64,000 nt of DNA, taken from NCBI RefSeq assembly GCF_902859695.1, contig NZ_CADIJL010000014.1, forward strand, positions 1 through 64,000, read 5' to 3'. The position numbers were made by a program, and so were the translations under genes. Below are positions 56,471 through 64,000 of the stretch, in pieces. The notes beneath the pieces are model-generated. The model was given only the letters and a program-made list of their open reading frames with translations. It did no database searches and was not told the DNA's origin. This stretch comes from Achromobacter ruhlandii (GTDB lineage Bacteria > Pseudomonadota > Gammaproteobacteria > Burkholderiales > Burkholderiaceae_B). Position 1 is the first letter of the stretch; each line of letters begins with the position of its first letter.

Positions 56471-56746
56471 ATGAGTGAATTGGAAAAAAGAATGCAAGCT
56501 GTTCTGGACGAGATTTCGCAATATCTTGTCCCCGATACAGAAAGAAATGTCAGAGAGCTGCTTGTGCACGGGGAGGCAGGAATAGCTTTGGAACTACTCT
56601 GCTCTCAATTGGCGGAGTTCGATATAGCTATTCCACTGAAAATCAAAGAGCAGCTCGCGGTGTTTGCGAAGGATATGGGTATAGAGGTTAGTGAGTTGCA
56701 GGAGTTGAGGTCTTTTACGGGAGTTTCACGAGATGGCTCCTATTGA
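56471..56746 (+). CDS. MafI-family-like immunity protein, second (orphan) immunity gene
   Basis: A 91-residue helical protein: RNVRELLVHGEAGIALELLC then a SQLAEFDIAIP block matches my recollection of the MafI immunity family, which protects against MafB and other polymorphic toxins. It uses the same AT-rich codons as the toxin tail and cdiI. No matching toxin lies directly upstream, so it looks like an orphan immunity retained from an earlier C-terminal cassette. AGAGGT lies ~8 bases before the ATG. Confidence 0.7.
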   Translation: MSELEKRMQAVLDEISQYLVPDTERNVRELLVHGEAGIALELLCSQLAEFDIAIPLKIKEQLAVFAKDMGIEVSELQELRSFTGVSRDGSY

Positions 56747-56827
56747 GCCATCGGTGCGAAATGAACCTCCCGGGTGTTTCGCAGAGGTCAGTCAGCTTGA
56801 GTCAGACTGCGCCGACCAGCCCCCCGC

Positions 56828-57110
56828 TCACGCGCGCACCTGAAAACTCACCTGCCCCGGCCGCCCCGGCAGGTTCAACGTCGCCGTGGCCGGCGGCGTT
56901 GTCGCCACGACCACCCCGGCGCGCAGCACCATCAGGCGCGTGGCGCGCAGGCGCAGCGCCTCGACCGGGTCGCGGGCCTGCAGCAGCACCATATCGGCGC
57001 GCTTGCCCACTTCCAGCCCGGTCTCGTCCAGGCCCAGGATCTTCGCCGGCGTGGCCGTGACGGCCTGGAAACAGGCGCGCATGGCGTCCTGCCCGGTCAT
57101 CTGCGCCACG
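56828..57110 (-). pseudogene. Duplicated 3' fragment of codA
   Basis: On the minus strand this encodes the last ~93 residues of a cytosine deaminase, from VAQMTGQDAMRACFQAVTAT to FQVRA and a stop. 56834-57110 aligns base for base with 58692-58968, with about six substitutions in 277 bp, and homology ends exactly at ...GCGCCACG in both. No metal-binding residue is included, so it cannot be an active enzyme. Confidence 0.9.
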
Positions 57111-57345
57111 ATTCGTCCGCTATTGCGCCTGCTGACGGAATGGCACGGCGTGCCGCCCGGCCTATCGGACCCGTTCCCATCGCTAGTAGCGGGGGACGTT
57201 GGATAAGTTGAGCGCGCAATTACACGTTGAGCAATCGGCGCCCCTGCACGCGGCCGCCTCGACCTGATCCACGCCTGGGTCCGGGCCGGTCCCGTGTCCG
57301 TTTACGCCCCTGTTCCCCTTATGTCTGCGCTGCGTTCAGGCCGCA
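57111..57345. other. Unassigned 235-bp stretch
   Basis: Between the codA fragment and the kinase-like toxin gene. A short rightward frame continues from the fragment boundary (RPLLRLLTEWHGVPPGLSDP) and stops at 57204-57206. I do not recognise it; it may be a gene remnant brought in with the insertion. Confidence 0.3.
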
Positions 57346-57978
57346 CTACTCGCTGGCCGACAACGAGGCCTCAACGAGCGGCTTCGCCCAATCGGGCGTG
57401 TCCCGCATCTCCCCTAGCGAAGTGGGATAGAGCACCTGGCCATCGTCCACGTAGAGGGCCAGAGCCGGCTCAGGTACGGCCTCGCCAGGCTCCACGTCCA
57501 CGCTGTTGTCGTAGACCCGCAGACTGACCAGGTGCGGCATCAATTTCAGCAGATTGCGGTAGGACGTCTTGCAGCGCTCGCGGATGCGTTCTTCGGGGAT
57601 GTCGTGGCCACCGCGCGCCACCCGGGCCTGCACACGCGCAATATGGTGCTCGGCGTCGCGCAGGCCGCAGTACCAGACCAGCACATCGTGGGTCGACGCC
57701 GCGGCGATGAGCTTTTCCACGATGGTCTGGCCGCCCAGGGTGGTTTCGAAGGCGAACGACCCGCCCGCCGCGACTGCCGCGTCCAGCCGCCGCACCCCTT
57801 CCGCCCACGCTTCCGCATTGGCCTGATCTTGGGACCGGCCCAAGCGCTGTACAAGCTCACGAGCGAAGGTGTCAGGGTTGAACCAGGCCATGCCGGCCTG
57901 AGTCAGGATATGGCCGCCCACTGAGCTTTTGCCGGCGCCATTCACTCCCGCCAGCACATACAGAATTGGGCGTTCCAT
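57346..57978 (-). CDS. Zeta-toxin-like P-loop kinase (putative type II toxin)
   Basis: A 210-residue P-loop protein of the zeta toxin / COG4185 type. Walker A is GVNGAGKSS (residues ~10-18), followed by WFNPDTFAREL (acidic substrate-site residue), FAFETTLGG and an Arg-rich lid GGHDIPEERIRERCKTSYRNL. Zeta-type enzymes phosphorylate UDP-N-acetylglucosamine or related small molecules and arrest growth. The ATG at 57978 shares one base with the antitoxin stop (TGATG); the frame opens one codon earlier at TTG. Confidence 0.8.
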   Translation of the reverse strand: MERPILYVLAGVNGAGKSSVGGHILTQAGMAWFNPDTFARELVQRLGRSQDQANAEAWAEGVRRLDAAVAAGGSFAFETTLGGQTIVEKLIAAASTHDVLVWYCGLRDAEHHIARVQARVARGGHDIPEERIRERCKTSYRNLLKLMPHLVSLRVYDNSVDVEPGEAVPEPALALYVDDGQVLYPTSLGEMRDTPDWAKPLVEASLSASE

Positions 57979-58340
57979 CAAAACGTGGAGCCGGCCTTAA
58001 CTCGACCAGCCAACGGGCCTGGGTTGCGCATAACGCTTCGCAGGCGCTCAGCCGCGTCGGGGGCGGACAGCGCGGCAAGTCGTTGATCGAAGCTGCGGCG
58101 CAGTTCTTCGACCGGGTCCGGCACGGCGGCCTGGGCAGCGTTCAGCGCGTCTATGATGCGCGTGTACTCGGCCACCGTCATGATCACGGCCTCCGGCTCA
58201 TCGTGGTTCGTGACGACGAGCTTTCCTTCGGCGGCGGCAAGACTGCGGACGACACCCCGCCAGCCGTCCTTCTTGACTGCCGAAGCAGGCTTCGCCGGCA
58301 GGCGGGCGATAGGTTCAGCGAGCAATGCGGAAGCAGCCAT
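57978..58340 (-). CDS. Phd/YefM-like antitoxin
   Basis: A 120-residue protein with the Phd/YefM core GKLVVTNHDEPEAVIMTVAEY around residues 38-58, then a helical, charged C-terminus (VEELRRSFDQRLAALSAP) suitable for wrapping the toxin. It lies directly upstream of the zeta-like gene with a 1-base overlap. Antitoxins of this family repress their own operon. GGGAG lies seven bases before the ATG. Confidence 0.8.
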   Translation of the reverse strand: MAASALLAEPIARLPAKPASAVKKDGWRGVVRSLAAAEGKLVVTNHDEPEAVIMTVAEYTRIIDALNAAQAAVPDPVEELRRSFDQRLAALSAPDAAERLRSVMRNPGPLAGRVKAGSTF

Positions 58341-58380
58341 GATCGTTCTCCCAACGAGGGCTTTCGAATCGGCCTTGATG

Positions 58381-58440
58381 GCCTCTTGGTCAATTTTACC
58401 CTTTTTGGCCTTTTATCATTAATTGCCCTCTTGGACCGCT
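58381..58440 (-). promoter_or_regulatory. AT-rich promoter/operator region of the toxin-antitoxin pair
   Basis: Upstream of the antitoxin, an AT-rich block holds a leftward -10-like TAAAAT (complement of 58393-58398) and two direct copies of CCTCTTGG (58382-58389 and 58427-58434) that bracket it, a possible autoregulatory operator. The rest of 58341-58688 shows no certain gene. Confidence 0.35.
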
Positions 58441-58688
58441 CATGCCGACCCTTTCTTATATGGGGCCGGATAAACCGCGCCGCGTCACCATGTCGCGATT
58501 GATTGCAGTGAGCGAAGACATCGTCTTGAGCGTGTCGGGTTTGCGCACCATGGCAGAGAAGACCGGTGCCCCCCACGTCAACGCCGCGGGCCTGTTCTGA
58601 CGCAAAGGCTTCCGTCGGTTGGTCGCTGTTCCATTCGGAGGGGGACAGCACAAAGCCGAAGCCGCCATGGGCCAGTCCCCCTACATCC

Positions 58689-59963
58689 TCAGCGCACCTG
58701 AAAACTCACCTGCCCCGGCCGCCCCGGCAGGTTCAAGGTCGCCGTGGCCGGCGGCGTCGTCGCCACGACCTCCCCGGCGCGCAGCACCATGAGGCGCGTT
58801 GCGCGCAGGCGCAGCGCCTCGACCGGGTCGCGGGCCTGCAGCAGCACCATATCGGCGCGCTTGCCCACTTCCAGCCCAGTCTCGTCCAGGCCCAGGATCT
58901 TCGCCGGCGTGGCCGTGACGGCCTGGAAACAGGCGCGCATGGCGTCCTGCCCGGTCATCTGCGCCACGTGCAGCCCCATGTGCGCCACTTCCAGCATGTC
59001 GCCCGAACCCAGGCTGTACCAGGGGTCCATCACGCAGTCGTGGCCGAAGGCCACCGGCACGCCGGCGGCCAGCAGCTCGGGCACGCGGGTCATGCCGCGG
59101 CGCTTCGGGTAGGTGTCGTGACGGCCCTGCAGCGTGATGTTGATGAGCGGGTTGGCGATGGCCGACACGCCGGCCTCGCGCATCAGCGGAATCAGCTTGG
59201 ACACGTAGTAGTTGTCCATCGAGTGCATCGAGGTCAGGTGCGAGCCCGTGACGCGGCCCTGCAGGCCCAGGCGCTGCGTGTGATAGGCCAGCGTCTCGAT
59301 GTGGCGCGACAGCGGGTCGTCGCTTTCGTCGCAGTGCATGTCCACGCGCAGGCCGCGCTCGGCCGCCAGTTCGCACAGGATGCGCACCGATTCGGCGCCG
59401 TCCTGCATGGTGCGCTCGAAGTGCGGAATGCCGCCGACCACGTCCACGCCCATGTCCAGCGCGCGCTTCAGGTTATCGAGCGCGCCCGGCGCGCGCAGCA
59501 CGCCGTCCTGCGGGAAGGCGACCAGTTGCAGGTCCAGGTACGGCTTGACCTGCTCGCGCACGTGCAGCAGCGCTTCCACCGCCAGCAGGCGCGGGTCGCA
59601 CACGTCGACGTGCGAGCGGATCGCCAGCAGGCCGCGCGCCACCGCCCAGTCGCAATAGGCCAGCGCGCGCTCGACCAGCGCTTCCTGCGTCAGCAGCGGC
59701 TTGAGTTCACCCCACAGCGCGATGCCTTCGAGCAGCGTGCCCGATTGGTTCACGCGCGGCAGGCCGAACGACAGGGTCGAGTCCATGTGGAAGTGGGCGT
59801 CGACGAACGGCGAAGTCACCAGTTGGCCGGCGGCGTCGACGGTCTGCGCGGCCTCGGCCTTCAGCGCCGGTTCGAGCGCCACGATGCGGCCCTGGGCCAC
59901 GCCGATGTCGATGTGCTGGCGGCCGTCCGGCAGCGTGCAGTTCTTGAGGATCAGATCGAGCAT
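58689..59963 (-). CDS. codA: Cytosine deaminase family protein with Asp-to-Cys active-site change
   Basis: A 424-residue amidohydrolase colinear with E. coli CodA (427). The metal ligands and catalytic residues are present: AHFHMD (His57, His59), FPQDG (Gln152), HCDE (His210, Glu213), TGSHLTS (His242) and GHDCVMDPW (Asp309). The residue after the metal Asp, Asp314 in E. coli CodA, is Cys310 here (codon 59034-59036). That position discriminates cytosine from 5-methylcytosine in this family. The ATG at 59963 is preferred over TTG 59969. First enzyme gene downstream of a nucleoside-type ABC importer, 16 bp after the permease gene. Confidence 0.9.
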   Translation of the reverse strand: MLDLILKNCTLPDGRQHIDIGVAQGRIVALEPALKAEAAQTVDAAGQLVTSPFVDAHFHMDSTLSFGLPRVNQSGTLLEGIALWGELKPLLTQEALVERALAYCDWAVARGLLAIRSHVDVCDPRLLAVEALLHVREQVKPYLDLQLVAFPQDGVLRAPGALDNLKRALDMGVDVVGGIPHFERTMQDGAESVRILCELAAERGLRVDMHCDESDDPLSRHIETLAYHTQRLGLQGRVTGSHLTSMHSMDNYYVSKLIPLMREAGVSAIANPLINITLQGRHDTYPKRRGMTRVPELLAAGVPVAFGHDCVMDPWYSLGSGDMLEVAHMGLHVAQMTGQDAMRACFQAVTATPAKILGLDETGLEVGKRADMVLLQARDPVEALRLRATRLMVLRAGEVVATTPPATATLNLPGRPGQVSFQVR

Positions 59964-59979
59964 AGTCAAACCTTGTGGA

Positions 59980-60930
59980 TCACCGTTCGCCCTTGCGGTA
60001 GGGCTTCATCAGGGCCTGCGGGTAGGCGGCGCGGCGCGCCATCACCACCAGGGCCAGGATGGACAGAATATAGGGCAGCATCAGGTAGACCTGATAGGGC
60101 AGCTCGGGCAGCCCCGGCAGCGCCGCCCCGCCCTGCTGCAGCCGCAGCTGCAGCGCGTCGAAGAAGGCGAAGATCAACGCGCCCAGCAGCGCCTTGCCGG
60201 GCCGCCACGAGGCGAACACCACCAGCGCCACGCAGACCCAGCCACGGCCGTTGACCATGTTGAAGAAGAAGGCGTTGAAGGCCGCCAGCGTGAGGAAGCT
60301 GCCGGCCACGCCCATCAGCGCCGAGCCGGCGACGATGGCGCCCATCCGCAGTTTCGTTACCGACAGGCCCTGGCCCTCGGCGGCGGCGGGGTTCTCGCCC
60401 ACCATGCGGATCGCCAGGCCCACCGGGGTGCGGTTCAGCACCCACGCCAGGATCGGCACCGCGGCCAGCGCCAGCAGCGTCATCGGCGTCTGCCCGGCCA
60501 GCACCGGGCCGATCAGCGGAATGCCGTCCAGGAATTTCATTTCGGCGAACGGCGTGATGGTGGGCGGCGTGTTCACGCTGGGAAACGTGACGCGGTACGC
60601 GAAGTAGCTCAGGCTGGTGGCCAGCAGCGTCACGCCCAGGCCCGAGACGTGCTGCGACAGGCCCAGCGGCACCGTCAGCACCGCGTGCAGCAGGCCGAAC
60701 ACGGCGCCCGCCAGCGCGGCGGCCAGCACGCCCACGTACAGCGGCGCGCCCAGGTACACCACCAGCCAGCCGGTGAAGGCGCCGGCGGCCATGATGCCTT
60801 CGATGCCCAGGTTCAATACCCCGGCGCGCTCGCACAGCAGCACGCCCAGCGTGCCCAGGATCAGCGGCGTCGCCAGCCGCAACACCGCGACCCAGAAGGC
60901 CGCGGAACTCAACAGGTCCATCCATTCCAT
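59980..60930 (-). CDS. ABC nucleoside-type permease 2
   Basis: A 316-residue permease of the RbsC-like/BMP-importer class (NupQ/YufQ type), with about eight hydrophobic helices; GTLGVLLCERAGVLNLGIEGIM is the characteristic N-terminal block and IRMVGENPAAAEGQGLSV the cytoplasmic coupling loop. With the next permease it forms the membrane part of a purine/pyrimidine nucleoside importer. GGAG precedes the start. Confidence 0.9.
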   Translation of the reverse strand: MEWMDLLSSAAFWVAVLRLATPLILGTLGVLLCERAGVLNLGIEGIMAAGAFTGWLVVYLGAPLYVGVLAAALAGAVFGLLHAVLTVPLGLSQHVSGLGVTLLATSLSYFAYRVTFPSVNTPPTITPFAEMKFLDGIPLIGPVLAGQTPMTLLALAAVPILAWVLNRTPVGLAIRMVGENPAAAEGQGLSVTKLRMGAIVAGSALMGVAGSFLTLAAFNAFFFNMVNGRGWVCVALVVFASWRPGKALLGALIFAFFDALQLRLQQGGAALPGLPELPYQVYLMLPYILSILALVVMARRAAYPQALMKPYRKGER

Positions 60931-60940
60931 GGCGTGCTCC

Positions 60941-62014
60941 TCAAGCCCGGTTGCGGCGCAGGCGGTACTGCGCGAACAGCGTCGCGACCAGCATGGCGAG
61001 CAACGACGTGGCGACGATGACGTCGGCGATGTAGTTCGGCACCGCGATGGCGCGGCTCATGCTGTCCGCGCCCACCAGCATGCCGGCCACGAAGATGCTG
61101 GCCAGGATCACGCCCAGCGGGTGCAGGCCGGCCAGCATGGCCACCACCACGCCGGTGTAGCCGTAGCCCGGCGACATGTCGAGCGTGACGTAGCCGGTGC
61201 GGCCGGCCACCTCGATGGCGCCGGCCAGTCCGGCCAGCGCGCCCGACAGCATGGCCGTGCCCAGCATCACGCGGTTGACCGGCAGGCCCAGGAAGCGCGA
61301 GGCGTGGGCGTTGGCGCCGACCGCGCGCATCTGGAAGCCGAACACCGTGTAGCGGTTCAGCAGCCACAGGCCCAGCGCCAGGCCGGCGGCCCACAGCAGG
61401 CCAGTGTGGGCGCGGGTGCGCTCGATCAGCTTGCCCAGCTCCAGGTCGGGATTGAGCGCCACCGATTGCGGCCAGCCCATCGCCATCGGGTCTTTCATGG
61501 GGCCGTCCAGCATCATCGAGACGAACAGCAGCACGATGAAGTTGCCCAGCAGCGTGGTCACCACTTCGTCCACGCCCAGGCGCGTCTTGAGCAGCGCCGG
61601 GATCAGCAGCAGCAAGGCGCCGGCCAGCGCCGCCGCCAGCATCATGCCGCCGAATAGCGCCGGCAGGGGCAGGTCGAAGCCGGTGCCGTCATGCAGGCCG
61701 CCCACCGCCACGGCGGCCAGCGCGCCCAGGTACAACTGGCCTTCGGCGCCGATGTTGTAGAAGCGCGCGCGAAAGGCCACGGCGCAGGCCAGGCCGGTCA
61801 GCATCAGCGGCGTGGCGCGCGTCAGGGTTTCGGACAGCGCGAATTTGGAGCCGAACGCGCCTTCGAACAGCAGCGCGTAGGTGCGGCCCACCGGCGCGCC
61901 GGCCCAGGCCACCAGCAGCGTGCACACCGCCAGCGTAAAGAGGATGGCCGCGATCGGGGCCAGGGCCAGCGCGGCGCGGCTGGGCTCGGGGCGGCGTTCC
62001 AGGATCAGTTTCAT
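60941..62014 (-). CDS. ABC nucleoside-type permease 1
   Basis: A 357-residue permease (NupP/YufP type): AFRARFYNIGAEGQLYLGAL and FQMRAVGANAHASRFLGLPV are the matching blocks of this subfamily, with about nine helices. The ATG at 62014 is chosen because it begins MKLILERRPEPSR; the frame is open to 62041. It lies 31 bp from the ATPase gene. Confidence 0.9.
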   Translation of the reverse strand: MKLILERRPEPSRAALALAPIAAILFTLAVCTLLVAWAGAPVGRTYALLFEGAFGSKFALSETLTRATPLMLTGLACAVAFRARFYNIGAEGQLYLGALAAVAVGGLHDGTGFDLPLPALFGGMMLAAALAGALLLLIPALLKTRLGVDEVVTTLLGNFIVLLFVSMMLDGPMKDPMAMGWPQSVALNPDLELGKLIERTRAHTGLLWAAGLALGLWLLNRYTVFGFQMRAVGANAHASRFLGLPVNRVMLGTAMLSGALAGLAGAIEVAGRTGYVTLDMSPGYGYTGVVVAMLAGLHPLGVILASIFVAGMLVGADSMSRAIAVPNYIADVIVATSLLAMLVATLFAQYRLRRNRA

Positions 62015-62045
62015 TCGAGAAATGCTCAGTAGAGGGGGCACGGCG

Positions 62046-63575
62046 TCAGGCGCGCGTGCCCGTCATGGCCAGCCCGACGGTGGCGGGCGTCCATTGCGCG
62101 ACCGGCTTGTCGGCGACCAGCTTGCCGCCGCACAGCACCGCGATGCGGTCGGCCAGCGCGAAGATCTCTTCCAGGTCTTCCGACACCAGCAGGATGCCGG
62201 CGCCGCGCCGGCGCGCGGCCAGCAACTGTTCGCGCACGTAGGCCACCGCGCCGATGTCCAGGCCCCAGGTGGGCTGGTCGGCGACGATGAAGCGCGGTTC
62301 GCGCGCCAGGGTGCGGCCCAGGATCAGCTTCTGCATGTTGCCGCCCGACAGGCTGCGGGTGCGCACATCCAGCGAGGCGGCGCGCACGTCGAACTGCTTG
62401 GCCAGCGCCGCCGCGTAGGCGCGGCCGGCCTTGGCGCGGATCAGCCCGAAGCGCGAGAAGCGCGGGTCCTTCAGGTCTTCGACGATGGCGTTTTCCCACA
62501 GCGGGCTGTCGCCGATCATGCCTTCGCCGTGGCGATCCTCGGGAATGCGGCCCACGTGCGCGGCGGTCCAGCCGGCCGGCGTGGTGGGCGCGGCCGCGTG
62601 TTCGGGGCCCAGGCGGATGGTGCCGTCGGCGGGCTGGCGCAGGCCGGTCAGCACCGACACGAGCGCCTGCTGGCCGTTGCCGGCGACGCCGGCGATGGCC
62701 ACGATCTCATGCTTGTGCACCACCAGGTCCAGGCTGTCCAGGCGCGGCGCGCCGCCGCGCGGGTCGCGCACGGTGACCTGCGACAGCGTCACCACCGGCG
62801 CGGCCTGGCCGGCCGCCGCCATGGCTTCGGCGTGCGGCATGGCGACCTTGCGGCCCACCATCAGCTCGGCCAGTTCGGCCGGCGTGGTGGCGGCGGTGTC
62901 GCGCTCGGCCACCAGCTTGCCCTGGCGCAGCACCGCGACGCGGCGCGACACGGCCATGACCTCGTCCAGCTTGTGCGAAATGAAGATGACGGCCAGGCCC
63001 TCGTCGACGAAGCCGCGCAGCGTGGCGAACAGGTCCTGCACTTCCTGCGGCGTGAGGACGGCGGTGGGCTCGTCCAGGATCAGCACCTTGGCGCCGCGGT
63101 ACAGCGCCTTGAGGATCTCGACGCGCTGCTTCTCGCCCACCGACAGGCTGCCGACGCGCGCGTCCGGATCCACCCCCAGGCCGAAGCGCTGGCCCAGTTC
63201 CACCAGGCGGCGGCGCGCCTGGCCGCGGCCCGAGGCCAGCTTCCACAGCGACTCGGTGCCGACCATGATGTTGTCCAGCACGGTCAGGTTGTCGGCCAGC
63301 GTGAAGTGCTGGTGCACCATGCCGACCCCCGCCGCCAGCGCGGCGTCGGGCCGGCCCGGCGGCAAGGGTTGGCCGAAGACTTCGATACTGCCGGCGTCGG
63401 CCACGTAGTGGCCGAACAGGATCGACACCAGGGTCGATTTGCCGGCGCCGTTCTCGCCCAGCAGGGCCAGCACTTCGCCTTGCGCCAGCGTCAGCGAGAC
63501 ATCGTCATTGGCCGTCAGGCTGCCGAAGCGTTTGGTGATCCCTGCCAGCCGCAGGGCGAGAGGCGCTTGATTCAT
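62046..63575 (-). CDS. ABC importer ATPase with two nucleotide-binding domains
   Basis: A 509-residue sugar/nucleoside-type ATPase (NupO/YufO class) with two ABC domains. The first has Walker A GENGAGKST and signature LSVGEKQRVEILKAL; the second has a degenerate Walker A (GVAGNGQQA) and signature LSGGNMQKLILGRTL, as is normal in this family. It energises the two permeases. The ATG overlaps the receptor stop codon by 4 bp. Confidence 0.92.
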   Translation of the reverse strand: MNQAPLALRLAGITKRFGSLTANDDVSLTLAQGEVLALLGENGAGKSTLVSILFGHYVADAGSIEVFGQPLPPGRPDAALAAGVGMVHQHFTLADNLTVLDNIMVGTESLWKLASGRGQARRRLVELGQRFGLGVDPDARVGSLSVGEKQRVEILKALYRGAKVLILDEPTAVLTPQEVQDLFATLRGFVDEGLAVIFISHKLDEVMAVSRRVAVLRQGKLVAERDTAATTPAELAELMVGRKVAMPHAEAMAAAGQAAPVVTLSQVTVRDPRGGAPRLDSLDLVVHKHEIVAIAGVAGNGQQALVSVLTGLRQPADGTIRLGPEHAAAPTTPAGWTAAHVGRIPEDRHGEGMIGDSPLWENAIVEDLKDPRFSRFGLIRAKAGRAYAAALAKQFDVRAASLDVRTRSLSGGNMQKLILGRTLAREPRFIVADQPTWGLDIGAVAYVREQLLAARRRGAGILLVSEDLEEIFALADRIAVLCGGKLVADKPVAQWTPATVGLAMTGTRA

Positions 63576-64000
63576 CGTGCCGACGACTTGGGTTCTTTGT
63601 CGTTGACCTGCACGCTGAAGCTGCCGTCCAGGATGGCCTTCTGCTTGGCCTGCACCTTGGCGATCAGGTCAGCGGGGATCTTGCTTTCGAAGGTGCCCAG
63701 AGGCGCCAGCGACGAACCCTTGTATTTCATCAGCGAGTATTGGCCGAAGTCGGCGGCCTTGAAGGTGCCGGCCTTGACCTGCTTGAGCGCCTCGTCGATG
63801 GTCGGCTCCATGCTCCACAGCGCCGAGGCCACCACGGTCTCGGGATACTGCGGCTGGGTGTCGATGACGTTGCCGATGGCCAGCTTGCCGCGTTCCTTGG
63901 CGGCGTCCGACACGCCGAAGCGCTCGGCGTACAGCACGTCCGCGCCCTTGTCGATCATGGCGAAGGCGGCTTCCTTGGCCTTCGGGGGATCGAACCACGA
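63572..64000 (-). CDS. BMP-family nucleoside-binding lipoprotein, C-terminal part (runs off window)
   Basis: The last ~142 residues of a PnrA/BMP-type receptor: FDPPKAKEAAFAMIDKGADV, AIGNVIDTQPQYPETVVASA and ADFGQYSLMKYKGSSLAPLG are typical of the ligand-binding and hinge parts. The frame continues beyond the window end, so the N-terminus and signal are not seen. It is the first visible gene of the leftward nucleoside importer/deaminase operon. Confidence 0.88.
   Translation of the reverse strand, partial: SWFDPPKAKEAAFAMIDKGADVLYAERFGVSDAAKERGKLAIGNVIDTQPQYPETVVASALWSMEPTIDEALKQVKAGTFKAADFGQYSLMKYKGSSLAPLGTFESKIPADLIAKVQAKQKAILDGSFSVQVNDKEPKSSAR

Noticed and set aside
58442-58600. 52-codon plus-strand open frame beginning MPTLSYMGPDK
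   Set aside because: No recognisable family, no clear ribosome binding site and it lies in the disturbed region upstream of the antitoxin; could be a remnant but cannot be supported as a gene.
58566-60254. 562-codon plus-strand open frame
   Set aside because: Antisense to codA and a permease gene, both with conserved motifs; composition is His/Arg/Gln-rich without domain content.

Overview
The window is GC-rich, densely coded DNA from a soil- or host-associated betaproteobacterium. The Bug-type receptor, the many LysR/ABC units, the FhaC/FhaB-like two-partner secretion locus and the overall style suggest Alcaligenaceae (Achromobacter/Bordetella). That assignment is inference from content; there is no rRNA, tRNA or housekeeping marker here to confirm it.

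Layout. (1) 1-180: right end of an IS3-family element. (2) 240-7399: a LysR regulator diverging from a small-molecule metabolism cluster (YcaC-like isochorismatase-fold hydrolase, MFS exporter, pirin, XapX protein, YtcJ-like amidohydrolase, DoxX). (3) 7475-12891: a LysR regulator diverging from gltIJKL, an acidic amino-acid ABC importer, followed by a threonine-aldolase-family enzyme. (4) 12932-16703: eamA, acyP (convergent), a phytanoyl-CoA dioxygenase-like enzyme and an FMN-dependent 2-hydroxyacid oxidase, then a 471-bp gap with a large perfect inverted repeat. (5) 17175-26004: an IclR regulator diverging from catabolic cassette 1, which joins a spermidine/putrescine-type ABC importer to a three-subunit opine-oxidase-like flavoenzyme and ghrA. 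(6) 26239-33024: an AraC/GyrI-like regulator, a LysR regulator, and a Bug receptor with HyuA/HyuB hydantoinase-family subunits. (7) 33011-42292: a GntR regulator diverging from cassette 2, a paralogous importer plus flavoenzyme set with an extra DAO-type subunit and a RidA protein; a clear promoter/operator region and a terminator bound it. (8) 42481-56746: a two-partner secretion / contact-dependent inhibition (CDI) locus: TpsB transporter, a ~3,880-residue CdiA-like exoprotein with an AT-rich C-terminal toxin region, its likely immunity gene, and a second MafI-like immunity gene. (9) 56828-58968: a 277-bp duplicated codA 3' fragment and the intact copy bracket about 1.6 kb that carries a zeta-like kinase/antitoxin pair. 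(10) 58689-64000: a cytosine-deaminase-family enzyme and a BMP-type nucleoside ABC importer, all leftward; the receptor gene runs off the window.

How it fits together. Most of the window is scavenging: regulator-plus-importer-plus-enzyme modules for acidic amino acids, opine/amine-like compounds (two versions), hydantoin/lactam-like compounds and nucleobases. The competition island at 42-58.7 kb is different: its toxin and immunity genes are AT-rich against a GC-rich backbone. The most notable points are the unassigned CDI toxin with a second, non-cognate-looking immunity gene, a CodA homologue in which the discriminating active-site Asp (E. coli Asp314) is Cys, predicting 5-methylcytosine or another altered substrate, and the duplicated codA end around the toxin-antitoxin pair.
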